The notes: generated by a model not told the origin, from the letters alone. Positions 17,499 to 26,285 are shown, counted from the first letter of the stretch. The stretch is 64,000 nucleotides of DNA from DAISVY01 sp036826635 (GCA_036826635.1 DAISVY010000001.1:372001-436000); one strand, 5' to 3'. Numbers and translations: made by a program.

Positions 17499-20177
17499 TT
17501 ACCAACCGAGAATTTGTTCCAGGTTTCGATTGATACGTTCGATGCGTTCTTCGTAGTCGTGTTTCTTGATCTTTTCGCGGTCTATTACATCGGCCGGAGC
17601 ATTGGCCAGAAAATCCGGGTTGGCCAGCTTCTTGGAAACTTTGACCAACTGATTTTTCAGGTTGTTCAGGTCTTTCTGTAACCGCGTTTTTTCCACTTCA
17701 ATGTCAATCAAACCCTCAAGCGGAACAAACACCTCCGCCCCGGAAATAACAGCCGAGGCCGACAACGGCGGTTTCTTCATGTCGACGCCGCTGTGAAGGT
17801 TTTCTACCCGCGCCAGAGATCGGAAATACTGAATGTGATCTTCGAGCAATTTGCCGAAAGACTCGTCGTTTACTCTTACGTGCAGGTCAGATCGTTTGCC
17901 CGGCGGGACATTCAGCTCCGCCCGGATCGACCGAACCGCCGTAACGACTTCCTGGATATGCGTGAGGCTCTCTTCCAGGGCATCGTCGATATGACGGCCA
18001 TCGGTTTCCGGCCAGGGACCGAAGGTCAGGGTACTGGCATCGCCTTTCCCGGACATCGCGTTCAACTGGTGGCAAATCTCCTCCGAGACGAAGGGGACAA
18101 AGGGGTGCATCAGCTTGATAATCTGGTACAAAACCCAGGTGGCCACATTGAGCGAATTTGGCCGAATTTCCTGACCCGGCTTGTCGGGTTTGATCAGTTC
18201 GATATACCAGGAACAGTAATCGTCCCAGACGAAATTGTACAGCGTCTTGGCCGCACTGGAAAGACGGTATTCGATAAAGGCACGATCCACCACCCGGATT
18301 GTCTTCTCCAGGCGAGAGAGAATCCAGCGGTCGAATATGACCAGATCGCTGTCGTCCAGTTCCTCCAGGGCGGGCTGACGTTCTCCCAGGTGCATCATCA
18401 CGAAACGTGAGACCTGGTAAAGTTTGTTGACGAAATTCCGGCCGCCTTCGAAGGTGTTTTTGCTTATCCACGGATCCTGCCCGTCCGGCGTGGCCAGAAC
18501 CAGCGAAATCCGCAGGGCATCGGCACCGTACTTATCGATAATTTCCAGCGGATCGATACCGTTGCCCAGGGATTTGGACATTTTGATGCCGTTGGCGTCG
18601 CGCACCGTGCCGTGGATATACACGTCGGAGAACGGCGGTTTGCCCATGAACTCCAGGCCGGACATAACCATGCGGGCCACCCACAGGAAAATTATCTCCG
18701 AGGCCGTGACCAGTACCTTGGTGGGATAAAAACGTTCCAGTTCCGGTGTTTTTTCGGGCCAGCCGAATGTAGAGAAAGGCCAGAGCCACGATGAAAACCA
18801 GGTGTCGAGAACGTCTTCGTCCTGAACCAGTGTTTCCGGATCGTAACCCTTGCACTGCTCGGCGGACGGACGGTCGACTGAGATGAACATCTCGCCGTCC
18901 TCTGCGTACCAGACCGGTATGCGGTGTCCCCACCAGAGCTGACGGGATATGCACCAGTCGCGGATATTTTCTATCCAGTGGAGATAAGTTTTCGACCAGT
19001 ACTCGGGATAGAACCGAACTTCCCCTTTCTTGAGGGCGTCACAGGCGGGCTTGGCCAACTCCTGCATTTTAACGAACCACTGCTGCGAGAGGTACGGTTC
19101 GATCACATTGTGGCAGCGATAACAAGTACCGGCGGTCAGTTCATAGTCTTCGATCTTCTCAAGGAGTCCCTTTTCCTCGAGCTCCTCGATAATTTGCTTT
19201 CGGGCTTCGTAGCGATCCATCCCCTTGTATTTGCCGGTGTTCTCGTTGAGAGTGCCGTCGGTGTTGAGGATGTTTATCTCTTCCAGATCGTGTCGTTTGC
19301 CGATCTCGAAATCGTTCGGGTCATGGGCCGGGGTAATTTTTACCACGCCGGTACCGAATTCCGGGTCGACGTAGCTGTCGGCAATGATCGGAATCTCTCG
19401 CTCCAGAATGGGCAGAATCACCGTTTTACCGACCAGTTTCTTGAAGCGTGCGTCCTTGGGGGCAACCGCCAGGGCCGTATCGCCGAGCATGGTTTCCGGA
19501 CGAGTGGTGGCGATGCTCAGATAATCGTCCGATCCCTTGATCTTGTATTTGATATACCAAAGATGGCTGTCGAAGTTCTTGAACTCGACCTCATCGTCGG
19601 AGAGCGAAGTCCGACACGATGGGCACCAGTTGACAATACGATGACCGCGATATATCAACCCCTTTTCGTAAAGGTGGCGGAAAACCTCGGCAACCGCTCG
19701 CGAGAGGCCTTCATCAAGAGTAAAGCGCGTTCTTTCCCAGTCGCAACTGCACCCCATACGGCGTAGCTGTCCCAGGATAATATCCTTGTTGCGATAAGCC
19801 CACTGTCGGGTCCGTTCGACGAATTTCTCGCGTCCCATCTCGCGCCGGGTGGTACCTTCCTTCGCCAGTTGTTTTTCCACGATCACCTGGGTGGCGATCC
19901 CGGCGTGGTCGGAACCGGGCAGCCATTCGGCCTCGTAACCATCCATGCGATGTTTGCGAATCAAAATATCCTGGATAGTGTTGTTGAGGGCGTGGCCCAG
20001 ATGGAGCACGTCGGTGACATTCGGCGGGGGAATGACAATAGAATACGGCTTACGGTCGGATTCCGGCTGTCCGTGGAAATATCTGGCTTTGAGCCATTGC
20101 TCATAAATTTTATTTTCCACTTCGGCTGGCGAGTAGGCCGATGATTTCTTGCGCTGCGGGTCGTTGTTATTGCTCAT
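17499..20177 (-). CDS. valS: Valyl-tRNA synthetase
   Basis: ValRS attaches valine to tRNA-Val and edits misactivated threonine. The 892-residue class I enzyme begins with an N-terminal region containing PPNVTDVLHLGHALNNT (HIGH-type motif HLGH, about residues 53-56), has the CP1 editing domain in the middle (TTRPETMLGDTALAV), the zinc-like WCPSC and CYRC pairs, the KMSKS motif (GIKMSKSLGNG, about residue 530), the anticodon-binding domain, and a C-terminal coiled-coil tRNA-binding arm (about 825-885, VEKTRLQKDLNNLKNQL). The NVT instead of the more usual NVTG is the normal ValRS version with VTDVLH. Transcribed alone; no T-box leader is seen upstream. Confidence 0.97.
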   Translation of the reverse strand: MSNNNDPQRKKSSAYSPAEVENKIYEQWLKARYFHGQPESDRKPYSIVIPPPNVTDVLHLGHALNNTIQDILIRKHRMDGYEAEWLPGSDHAGIATQVIVEKQLAKEGTTRREMGREKFVERTRQWAYRNKDIILGQLRRMGCSCDWERTRFTLDEGLSRAVAEVFRHLYEKGLIYRGHRIVNWCPSCRTSLSDDEVEFKNFDSHLWYIKYKIKGSDDYLSIATTRPETMLGDTALAVAPKDARFKKLVGKTVILPILEREIPIIADSYVDPEFGTGVVKITPAHDPNDFEIGKRHDLEEINILNTDGTLNENTGKYKGMDRYEARKQIIEELEEKGLLEKIEDYELTAGTCYRCHNVIEPYLSQQWFVKMQELAKPACDALKKGEVRFYPEYWSKTYLHWIENIRDWCISRQLWWGHRIPVWYAEDGEMFISVDRPSAEQCKGYDPETLVQDEDVLDTWFSSWLWPFSTFGWPEKTPELERFYPTKVLVTASEIIFLWVARMVMSGLEFMGKPPFSDVYIHGTVRDANGIKMSKSLGNGIDPLEIIDKYGADALRISLVLATPDGQDPWISKNTFEGGRNFVNKLYQVSRFVMMHLGERQPALEELDDSDLVIFDRWILSRLEKTIRVVDRAFIEYRLSSAAKTLYNFVWDDYCSWYIELIKPDKPGQEIRPNSLNVATWVLYQIIKLMHPFVPFVSEEICHQLNAMSGKGDASTLTFGPWPETDGRHIDDALEESLTHIQEVVTAVRSIRAELNVPPGKRSDLHVRVNDESFGKLLEDHIQYFRSLARVENLHSGVDMKKPPLSASAVISGAEVFVPLEGLIDIEVEKTRLQKDLNNLKNQLVKVSKKLANPDFLANAPADVIDREKIKKHDYEERIERINRNLEQILGW

Positions 20178-20330
20178 GACTTGTTCGTTCTATATATTCC
20201 CAGCCGTTCAATCGGCGGAACCAGAGGTTAAAGATTTCCAGTTTAGCCCTGCTACCGCTGTTTGTCAAGGGCAGAAAGCAGAGCGGTTGGGGTCGTATAT
20301 GACCCCTAACATAGGATTGTATCGGCACTT

Positions 20331-21158
20331 ATGAACGATTTGAAAGCTCGAATTATGGATTCGAAGAGCACTCCCTTTGAACGTTTCTGTTTGCTTATGG
20401 AGATTCTCCGTTCTCCGCAGGGTTGTGCCTGGGATAGAGCCCAAACTCATAGCTCGCTGCTTCCGTACCTTATCGAGGAAACGTACGAAGTGGTTGAGGC
20501 CGTGGAAAAAGGCGACGCTGCCGCTCTCAAGGATGAACTGGGCGATTTGCTTTGCCAGGTTGTTTTTCATGCTCAACTGGCCCGTGAGCGCGGGGATTTC
20601 GATATCAACGATTCCATAAATCACATAATCGAAAAACTGATTCGTCGTCACCCGCATGTCTTCGGGGAAAAGAACGCTCTTGATCCTCAGCAGGTGCGTG
20701 ACCAGTGGGAAAAGATAAAAGCCAGTCAGGAGAACAAAGGCTCAATACTCTCCGGTTTGCCGGAATCAATGCCGGCTTTGACTATGGCTTTCCGGGCCGG
20801 TGAAAAAGCCAGCGGGGTGGGGTTCGACTGGAACGAGGGAGAAGAGGTCCTCGAAAAGGTCGAGGAAGAAATCGCCGAGGTCAAAGAGATCCTGTCTGCC
20901 CAACCGTCCAACCGTCACGAGCGTCTGAGCGAAGAAATAGGGGACCTTCTCTTTTCCGTGTCATCGCTGGCCCGTAAGCTGGACGTTGATCCCGAGCGCG
21001 CGCTGAAAATCGCGCTCAGGAAATTCCGTACTCGTTTTGCAGAACTCGAAAAGCACGTTGCCGGTGAACGCGGCAATTTCGAGAGCTATAGCCTGGAAGA
21101 GTTGGAAAGTATCTGGCAGGACGTGAAAAAGCGGTTACAGCAGGATTCCGACAGTTGA
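20331..21158 (+). CDS. mazG: Nucleoside triphosphate pyrophosphohydrolase MazG
   Basis: MazG hydrolyses NTPs and dNTPs to monophosphates and pyrophosphate, cleaning damaged nucleotides and affecting (p)ppGpp levels. The 275-residue product contains two MazG domains: the first has CAWDRAQTHSSLLPYLIEE with the EExxE-type metal motif (EETYEVVEAVEKGD) and DELGDLLCQVVFHA, the second has GFDWNEGEEVLEKVEEEIAE and EEIGDLLFSVSSLA. Length and two-domain layout match the full-length E. coli type. It starts at ATG 20331, transcribed divergently from valS, and is followed by a long leader region of the next gene. Confidence 0.95.
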   Translation: MNDLKARIMDSKSTPFERFCLLMEILRSPQGCAWDRAQTHSSLLPYLIEETYEVVEAVEKGDAAALKDELGDLLCQVVFHAQLARERGDFDINDSINHIIEKLIRRHPHVFGEKNALDPQQVRDQWEKIKASQENKGSILSGLPESMPALTMAFRAGEKASGVGFDWNEGEEVLEKVEEEIAEVKEILSAQPSNRHERLSEEIGDLLFSVSSLARKLDVDPERALKIALRKFRTRFAELEKHVAGERGNFESYSLEELESIWQDVKKRLQQDSDS

Positions 21159-21480
21159 TTTGATTTTTTCGAAGGGCTGATTCGGCTCGTTTTTTTTGTT
21201 TTTCAACTCATTTTTTTTACTTGTTCCCGAATTTGGGGATATTCTTATTTAACCGGTGGCTGAGTAAAACACGACGGGTAATAAGCTTTATAGACATATA
21301 GCAGGGAAGTCAGCAGTCAAAGCGGAAGACCTTAGCGTGGCCAGGGAGGCCCGTCCAAGGAGGAGTGCCTATGAAGTAGAGACCGTTTTTTTGTGTCAAT
21401 TTTTCGGTAAGTCCGCGTGGAATAAATCACGACGGAAACTCAATCGGAGAAAATAAGACTGAATTAAGAAGGATAGAAAA
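21159..21480 (+). promoter_or_regulatory. Structured leader region of the outer-membrane protein gene
   Basis: The 322-base gap holds a nested inverted repeat (CCTT-GGCC ... GGCC-AAGG, 21330-21360) that runs into a strong Shine-Dalgarno AAGGAGGAG (21357-21365), followed by an ATG-AAG-TAG two-codon reading frame at 21371-21379 and a run of T at 21384-21391. The near-identical 13-mers TAAAACACGACGG (21265-21277) and TAAATCACGACGG (21423-21435) flank this block. No clear -35/-10 pair is seen. The arrangement suggests leader-based control but this is inference. Confidence 0.4.
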
Positions 21481-22830
21481 ATGAAGAGAATTGTTATTGC
21501 AGCTTTGTTTTTGGCTCTGGTGATGAGTGTCAGTTCCATGGCTACTCAAACCCGGACATTGGTGATGGGCAACAATGACCAGGTTCTGGTTGACGATTAC
21601 AACGTCTTTACGTATCCCGGCCGGGTGTTCAATTACCCCAATCTGGCTATTGCCGAATTCGACGGGGGTGACGATTTCTACAAGTTCGGTATCAACTGGC
21701 AGTTCGGAGATGAAAACCCGACCGTTGTCGGTACCTACGTTTGCAACGATTATCCCATCGGGCCGAGTGGCTTCATGGGCAATGACTACATGAATCGTGA
21801 CTGGTCGCTTTACAGCAACCGCCGCATCGATCTGTTGGTAGGCCGCCAGATGGGTAACAATAACATCGGTCTGCGTGTGGCTTATTTCAGCAGCGGCTGG
21901 GAATACGATGATAAAGACTCTTATGCGTATTCCGATGCCGATACCAGCTACGTCAACACCACTCCTTACAAAGAAGCCGAATCGTTCCGTTTGTTTGTCA
22001 TCGGTCTGGGCTTGACCGAGGGTTTGACTGGCCAGTGGGATGTCGCGGCTCAGTTATCGCTGGGTTCCTGGACGGACAAGGACGGCAATGGCATTGAGGA
22101 GACCGAGCCGGACGGGTATTATGAACTGGCGGTAGGTGGTCGTTACTTCATGGTGAGAAATCCTAAGATCACCTTCGTTCCTCATGCCGGTTTTGCTATC
22201 GGCAAGCGCGGAGAGAAGGACTATCGTTACGATCAGGAAGACAGCTTCATGTATATGGCGGTGGAAGGTGACAGCAGCACGGTTGACATGACAGAGAAGC
22301 AGACGCTTATGGGCTTCGACCTCGGTGTCGGTATGCACTACACCCCGGCTCCCAACCTGCTGGCCGTTATGGATCTGGGCGTAATGTACAGCAAGGTCAA
22401 ACGCGAAATCGAATACAGTGACACCCTGCTGCAAGTGGCCTCCAGTCTGATGGATTACGAAGAGACCTGGAAGGAGTTCACCCTGCCGTACCTGAAGATC
22501 GGTCTTGAAGCCGATGTCTTCAAGTGGATGGATGTCCGTCTGGGCGGCGTTACCTACTGGAACAGCAGCAAGGATGAGCTCTCCGCCTCTAAGTCCGTGG
22601 AAATGGGTCTGGGAACCGGCACTACGACTTACGATTGGGAGTTGAGTGAAGGCTGGGCCTCCAACTACACCTATCTCGGTTTTGCTTTCCACTGGAACCG
22701 TCTGCATGTAGACACTTACACCGATCCGAGAATTGTTCTCAAGGGCTTTGATTTCATTACCGGTTCGAACGATTCTACCGACAACCGCGACCTGAACTTC
22801 CAGGTCAGCGCTGTTTACGAAATGTTCTAA
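21481..22830 (+). CDS. Outer-membrane beta-barrel protein
   Basis: A 449-residue exported protein with a signal peptide of about 21 residues (hydrophobic core IVIAALFLALVMSVSS, Ala at the likely cleavage site before TQT). The mature part is rich in alternating hydrophobic and aromatic residues, typical of transmembrane beta strands (for example FYKFGINWQFG, RIDLLVGRQMG, NIGLRVAYFSSGW, YLGFAFHWNR), and the last residue is phenylalanine (FQVSAVYEMF), the usual BAM-recognition ending. It probably forms a porin-like or assembly-type barrel in the outer membrane. No enzymatic motif is seen and no specific family was recognised. Shine-Dalgarno AGAAGGA lies before the ATG. It ends in a strong terminator. 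Confidence 0.8.
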   Translation: MKRIVIAALFLALVMSVSSMATQTRTLVMGNNDQVLVDDYNVFTYPGRVFNYPNLAIAEFDGGDDFYKFGINWQFGDENPTVVGTYVCNDYPIGPSGFMGNDYMNRDWSLYSNRRIDLLVGRQMGNNNIGLRVAYFSSGWEYDDKDSYAYSDADTSYVNTTPYKEAESFRLFVIGLGLTEGLTGQWDVAAQLSLGSWTDKDGNGIEETEPDGYYELAVGGRYFMVRNPKITFVPHAGFAIGKRGEKDYRYDQEDSFMYMAVEGDSSTVDMTEKQTLMGFDLGVGMHYTPAPNLLAVMDLGVMYSKVKREIEYSDTLLQVASSLMDYEETWKEFTLPYLKIGLEADVFKWMDVRLGGVTYWNSSKDELSASKSVEMGLGTGTTTYDWELSEGWASNYTYLGFAFHWNRLHVDTYTDPRIVLKGFDFITGSNDSTDNRDLNFQVSAVYEMF

Positions 22831-22846
22831 TCCGGTACGGCAAGTA

Positions 22847-22885
22847 CAAAAGAACCCGGCCCATAAACAGGCCGGGTTCTTTTTA
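22847..22885. terminator. Bidirectional terminator between barrel gene and speE
   Basis: AAAGAACCCGGCC, a loop of about eight bases and GGCCGGGTTCTTT form a 13-bp perfect stem with T-runs on both strands (TTTTT on plus, TTTTG on minus). It can serve both convergent genes. Confidence 0.9.
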
Positions 22886-22906
22886 TTTCTGCTCGTTTCC
22901 GGATCG

Positions 22907-23800
22907 TTATATCAGTTTCTTCGCAAACTCCGGCAGGGCAAAAGCCGCCCGATGCATTTCCAGATTGTAGTATTGAGTTTCCAGGGCCAGTTTTTCATAG
23001 CGGGCCACATCGAAATCTTTCAGCGGGTCCGGTCCCTTTGAACAGAAAGCAAAGGACCAGTAACCGGAAGGATAGATGGGCATGAAACAAGTGTACATGC
23101 GTACCACGGGAAATATGGTTTTGAGGTTGGCATACATTGTTCGAACCGTGCTTCTGTTGAAGTACGGCGATTCCGACTGAGCAACCATGATGCCATTGTC
23201 GTTGAGACTGTCATGTACCTGTCGATGGAACTTCTGTTGAAACAGGTCCGCCGCCGGGCCGACCGGATCGGACAAATCAAGCAGTATCAGGTCGTACTTA
23301 TCGTCGGCCGAGGTGATGAATTCCTTGCCGTCCTGATATATTACCTTAGCCCGGGAATCTTTCAGCCCCTCGGTGAGTTGGGGGAAATGTTTTTTTGATG
23401 TCTCGACAACCGTTTTGTCGATCTCGCACATGATACAGCTTTCGACCTCGGGATGCTTCATGACTTCGGTCAAAGCGCCGCAGTCGCCTCCGCCGATGAT
23501 GAGAACCTTGCGGGGGTTCGGGTGGCAGAAGAGTGGTACGTGCGTGATCATTTCGTTGTAGGAGTTATTGTCGTGGTCGCAAACCATAAGGGAGCCGTAC
23601 AACACCAGCAGCTTGCCGAAATCGGCGTTTTCGATCACGTCGATGCGCTGAAACTCCGATTGCAGTGATTCGACCACCCGGTTTATTTTGAGGGTCAAAC
23701 CCGATGTACCGTCGTGCAGTTCGGAATACCAGACATTCCAGAGATCGGACATGCCTTCTTCTTTGATATAGCGTTCGGTGACGTTCGGTTTTTTGTCCAT
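22907..23800 (-). CDS. speE: Spermidine synthase-like aminopropyltransferase
   Basis: A 297-residue enzyme that would transfer the aminopropyl group of decarboxylated AdoMet to putrescine or a related amine. The N-terminal beta domain has SEFQRIDVIENADFGK, and the Rossmann domain has VLIIGGGDCGALTEV (nucleotide motif GGGDCG at residues 103-108) and LLDLSDPVGPA. Compared with the usual sequences, the catalytic-loop YHEM is YNEM and GGGDGG is GGGDCG, and the DSSDP segment is DLSDP, so substrate choice could differ from spermidine. It is the last gene of the speD-decarboxylase-speE cluster, 12 bases after its neighbour. Confidence 0.9.
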   Translation of the reverse strand: MDKKPNVTERYIKEEGMSDLWNVWYSELHDGTSGLTLKINRVVESLQSEFQRIDVIENADFGKLLVLYGSLMVCDHDNNSYNEMITHVPLFCHPNPRKVLIIGGGDCGALTEVMKHPEVESCIMCEIDKTVVETSKKHFPQLTEGLKDSRAKVIYQDGKEFITSADDKYDLILLDLSDPVGPAADLFQQKFHRQVHDSLNDNGIMVAQSESPYFNRSTVRTMYANLKTIFPVVRMYTCFMPIYPSGYWSFAFCSKGPDPLKDFDVARYEKLALETQYYNLEMHRAAFALPEFAKKLI

Positions 23801-23812
23801 TTCATTCCTTGG

Positions 23813-24982
23813 TTAGTCAACGACGACATACTCGGGTCGCCGCAGAGAATTGAAGTTTGAACCCGATACGGCGCAATAGGCTCCTGTCAACGGGAATACG
23901 ATCATATCACCGATCTGGTGTTCCGGGATCATCAACCCGTCGTACATAACGTCGAATGAGTCGCAGGTCGGTCCGGCCAGAACAGAGAGACGGGCCTGTC
24001 CTCCCCGGTCTGTCACGACAGGATAGCGGCAGTGGTCGAAGACAATACCGCTGAAAGTAGAGTAGAGACCGTCATCCAGATAATACCATATCCGGCCTTC
24101 CCGCTCGGCTTTGCCGATGATGTTGCATACCAGTGTTACGGGAGTGGCGGAGATATAACGTCCCGGCTCGCAAATGACTCTGATATCGGGGCGGATGTGC
24201 TCGTCCAGGGCGATGTTTATCGGCGTGCACAGCTCCTCGATTACCGGTACCGGTTCGACGTATTGGACAGGAAAACCGCCGCCGATGTCGAGCAGACGGG
24301 TGGCAAAACCTGCGGCCTGTAACCTGGCGATGAGTTTCCCCGCCGTTTCTATGGCGTGAACGTAGTTCCTTGCGTAGATACACTGCGAGCCGATATGAAA
24401 ACACAAGCCGTAAAACTCGTGGCCGGTTTGACTTATTTGCCGAGCCAGCGGCAGGACCTCGCTCGGAGTGCAGCCGAATTTGTACTGGAGATTGACCACG
24501 GCTTTGCTGCGCGTGTTCACGCGATAGCGAATCATGACTTTCAACCGACGGTCGGTATAGCGGGAAAATTTGCGTATTTCCTCGGCGTTGTCTACTACGA
24601 AAATCTCAACTCCGGCGGTCACGGCCCGGTCGAACTCATCGAGCGATTTAATCGGATGAGTGTGTACGAGGCTTTCGGGACGAACGCCGGTTTTCAGAAC
24701 GGCGTTGATCTCGGTCGCCGAACAGACATCGAAATTACCGCCCAGACGATGGACTTCGTCGAGAATCACCTGGTGATTGTTTGACTTGACCGCGTAGTGA
24801 ATGTCAACTCTCGGCAAAGCTGCCTTAAGCAGGCGATAATTGCGCTGGGTGTCCGAACGAGAAAGTAACAGCAGGGGTGACTCGAGTTTTCGCCGTGCGA
24901 ACAGGTCGCCGATGTAATCGGCACCAACCCCTCGTAACAGGGCGGTCCCCGCCACGTGAGAGAAGTTGAGGGAATGAGTCAT
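23813..24982 (-). CDS. PLP-dependent basic amino acid decarboxylase, alanine-racemase fold
   Basis: A 389-residue fold-type III decarboxylase of the ornithine/diaminopimelate family. The PLP-binding lysine is K66 in HYAVKSN; other marks are FDVCSATEI, HIGSQC, the phosphate-binding GGGFPV, CEPGRY, and the active-site C340 in GPTCDSFDV, which marks members acting on ornithine or lysine rather than diaminopimelate. It is placed between AdoMet decarboxylase and an aminopropyltransferase, so ornithine decarboxylation to putrescine is the likely reaction. Substrate (ornithine or lysine) cannot be settled from sequence reading. Start ATG 24982 lies 17 bases after speD. Confidence 0.87.
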   Translation of the reverse strand: MTHSLNFSHVAGTALLRGVGADYIGDLFARRKLESPLLLLSRSDTQRNYRLLKAALPRVDIHYAVKSNNHQVILDEVHRLGGNFDVCSATEINAVLKTGVRPESLVHTHPIKSLDEFDRAVTAGVEIFVVDNAEEIRKFSRYTDRRLKVMIRYRVNTRSKAVVNLQYKFGCTPSEVLPLARQISQTGHEFYGLCFHIGSQCIYARNYVHAIETAGKLIARLQAAGFATRLLDIGGGFPVQYVEPVPVIEELCTPINIALDEHIRPDIRVICEPGRYISATPVTLVCNIIGKAEREGRIWYYLDDGLYSTFSGIVFDHCRYPVVTDRGGQARLSVLAGPTCDSFDVMYDGLMIPEHQIGDMIVFPLTGAYCAVSGSNFNSLRRPEYVVVD

Positions 24983-24999
24983 GCCTGGCTCTCCCGCCG

Positions 25000-25416
25000 T
25001 CAGCCGACGGCACGGACGGCCGATCTGTCGGCGGTGTCCGGTTTGTGGTTGAGAACCTCGTCCGTCTCTGACGGAATTCCTCGGCTTACTTCGGAAACGG
25101 TGCCGTCGTGGCTTTCCAGCATTTCCTGCATGTAGTGATGGGCCTTGAACGGGTCTACCGTCTGGCCACAGGTAAAGAAATCCACCGCCGCATAACCGTA
25201 TTCCGGCCAGGTGTGGATAGACATGTGCGATTCGGCAATAACCACAACCCCCGACACGCCCTGGGGAGAGTATCGATGAAAGACCGAGTCGACCACCGTG
25301 GCACCCGATCTTCGGACCGCCTCCAGCATACTCTTTTTCAGAAAGCTGGCGTCGTTGAGCTTGTCAGGCGGACACTTGACATATTCGGCGATGAGATGGC
25401 GTCCCAGTTTTTTCAT
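25000..25416 (-). CDS. speD: S-adenosylmethionine decarboxylase proenzyme
   Basis: A small class 1b (Thermotoga/Bacillus type) AdoMet decarboxylase of 138 residues that supplies decarboxylated AdoMet for aminopropyl transfer. Self-cleavage should occur between E62 and S63 in AESHMSIHTWPEYG, making the pyruvoyl group from S63; the catalytic Cys is C83 in FFTCG, and H68 is the processing histidine. The C-terminal 20 residues (after GIPSE) are extra. It is the second gene of the polyamine operon, after the XRE-cupin regulator. Confidence 0.95.
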   Translation of the reverse strand: MKKLGRHLIAEYVKCPPDKLNDASFLKKSMLEAVRRSGATVVDSVFHRYSPQGVSGVVVIAESHMSIHTWPEYGYAAVDFFTCGQTVDPFKAHHYMQEMLESHDGTVSEVSRGIPSETDEVLNHKPDTADRSAVRAVG

Positions 25417-25452
25417 CTTTGATCCCTCCTTTTGCGGTTTCAGGGTTAGCGG

Positions 25453-25995
25453 TTACATCTGCGGTGGTGTCGTGATCCACAGGAGTTTTACGATTCGATT
25501 GCTGGTATTCAAAATTTGATGCGGTCGGTCAGCCTTGAAATAAAAACAATGTTTGTTAGGTACCCGGTATGATTTCTTGCCCAGTTTGAGCGTGGCGGTA
25601 CCGCTCAGAACATAGCCGAACTGTTCGCCCGGATGAGGGTCCCCGATGCCGAGATGTTCCCCCGGGGCCAGTTCCAGAATGACCGGGTCCATGCTGTTGT
25701 TCGTCGAGCCGGGTACAAGCAGCTCGAACCGGGCCGCCCCTTTGCTTTCTACTGAAATCCTGTCGTTGGGGCCAAAAACGGCCTGGGGCTCGGCTTCATC
25801 GGAGAAAAACTCGGCCAAAGTCACCCCCAGGGCATCCACAATATCAGCCAGCGAGTCAACCGAAATCGAAGTCTGGTCGTTTTCCAACTGGGAGATGAAA
25901 CCCTTGGTCAGATTGGCCCGGTCGGCCAGTTCCGTCTGGGTCAGGTCCGAGATCTGGCGGAGAGCTTTAACTTTCTGTCCGATATTTAGTTCCAT
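25453..25995 (-). CDS. XRE-family regulator with cupin domain, PuuR-like
   Basis: A 180-residue transcription regulator with an N-terminal helix-turn-helix (LTQTELADRANLTKGFISQLEN, about residues 18-40) and a C-terminal cupin domain (about 105-175, ELAPGEHLGIGDPHPGEQFGYVLSG and HCFYFKADRPHQ) that would bind a small ligand. PuuR of E. coli has this architecture and represses putrescine catabolism. Here the gene is first in the polyamine synthesis operon (speD, decarboxylase, speE, all minus strand, gaps of 12 to 36 bases), so autoregulated control of synthesis by polyamines is likely but unproved. Two palindromes sit just upstream. Confidence 0.88.
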   Translation of the reverse strand: MELNIGQKVKALRQISDLTQTELADRANLTKGFISQLENDQTSISVDSLADIVDALGVTLAEFFSDEAEPQAVFGPNDRISVESKGAARFELLVPGSTNNSMDPVILELAPGEHLGIGDPHPGEQFGYVLSGTATLKLGKKSYRVPNKHCFYFKADRPHQILNTSNRIVKLLWITTPPQM

Positions 25996-26028
25996 AGTTC
26001 TGCCGATATCCCCGCACTGACCCCGAAA

Positions 26029-26062
26029 GTTTAATAAACAGTACCTTTTTGTTTAATTAAAG
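26029..26062. promoter_or_regulatory. Candidate operator of the polyamine operon
   Basis: GTTTAATAAAC (26029-26039) is a palindrome around its central base and TTTAATTAAA (26052-26061) is a perfect 10-bp palindrome; both share the TTTAAT core and their centres are about 22 bases apart, two helical turns. They lie 34 to 66 bases upstream of the regulator gene start, in a position to cover its promoter and the divergent one. Confidence 0.5.
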
Positions 26063-26076
26063 TGACCTATTATATT
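26049..26076 (+). promoter_or_regulatory. Weak sigma-70-type promoter facing the non-coding region
   Basis: TTGTTT (26049-26054) and TATATT (26071-26076) are 16 bases apart. It overlaps the second palindrome and points toward the terminator at 26253-26284. Confidence 0.35.
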
Positions 26077-26082
26077 CGATCA

Positions 26083-26285
26083 TCGGAAGATGTCAAGCGG
26101 TTTTTCCGGTCGGCCGAGATTTTTCTGTCCCTGCTACGGTGTCTCCGGCGGTGGGACATCGTCCGGGTATGTGATTGACTCAATGAGAGTGATGGTTACG
26201 CTTTCGGCCAGTGGCCCATAAACCTGACGGGCTTAAGTTAAAATAGAAGTGCAAGACCGGCGTCCGAACAGATGCCGGTCTTTTC
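26083..26285 (+). ncRNA. Candidate small RNA 1
   Basis: About 200 bases with no convincing reading frame end in an intrinsic terminator: AAGACCGGC (26253-26261), 12-base loop, GCCGGTCTT (26274-26282), then TTTTCTTG. No gene on the plus strand precedes the terminator (the gene to the left is on the minus strand and starts there), so the terminator implies an independent transcript. The 5' end is assumed from the promoter-like site at 26049-26076. An internal GCCC/GGGC pairing (26214-26217 and 26229-26232) is possible. No known RNA family was recognised. Confidence 0.45.

Noticed and set aside
20178..20330. T-box leader before valS
   Set aside because: Only 153 bases separate valS from mazG and no T-box core sequence or terminator/antiterminator pair is seen on the minus strand.
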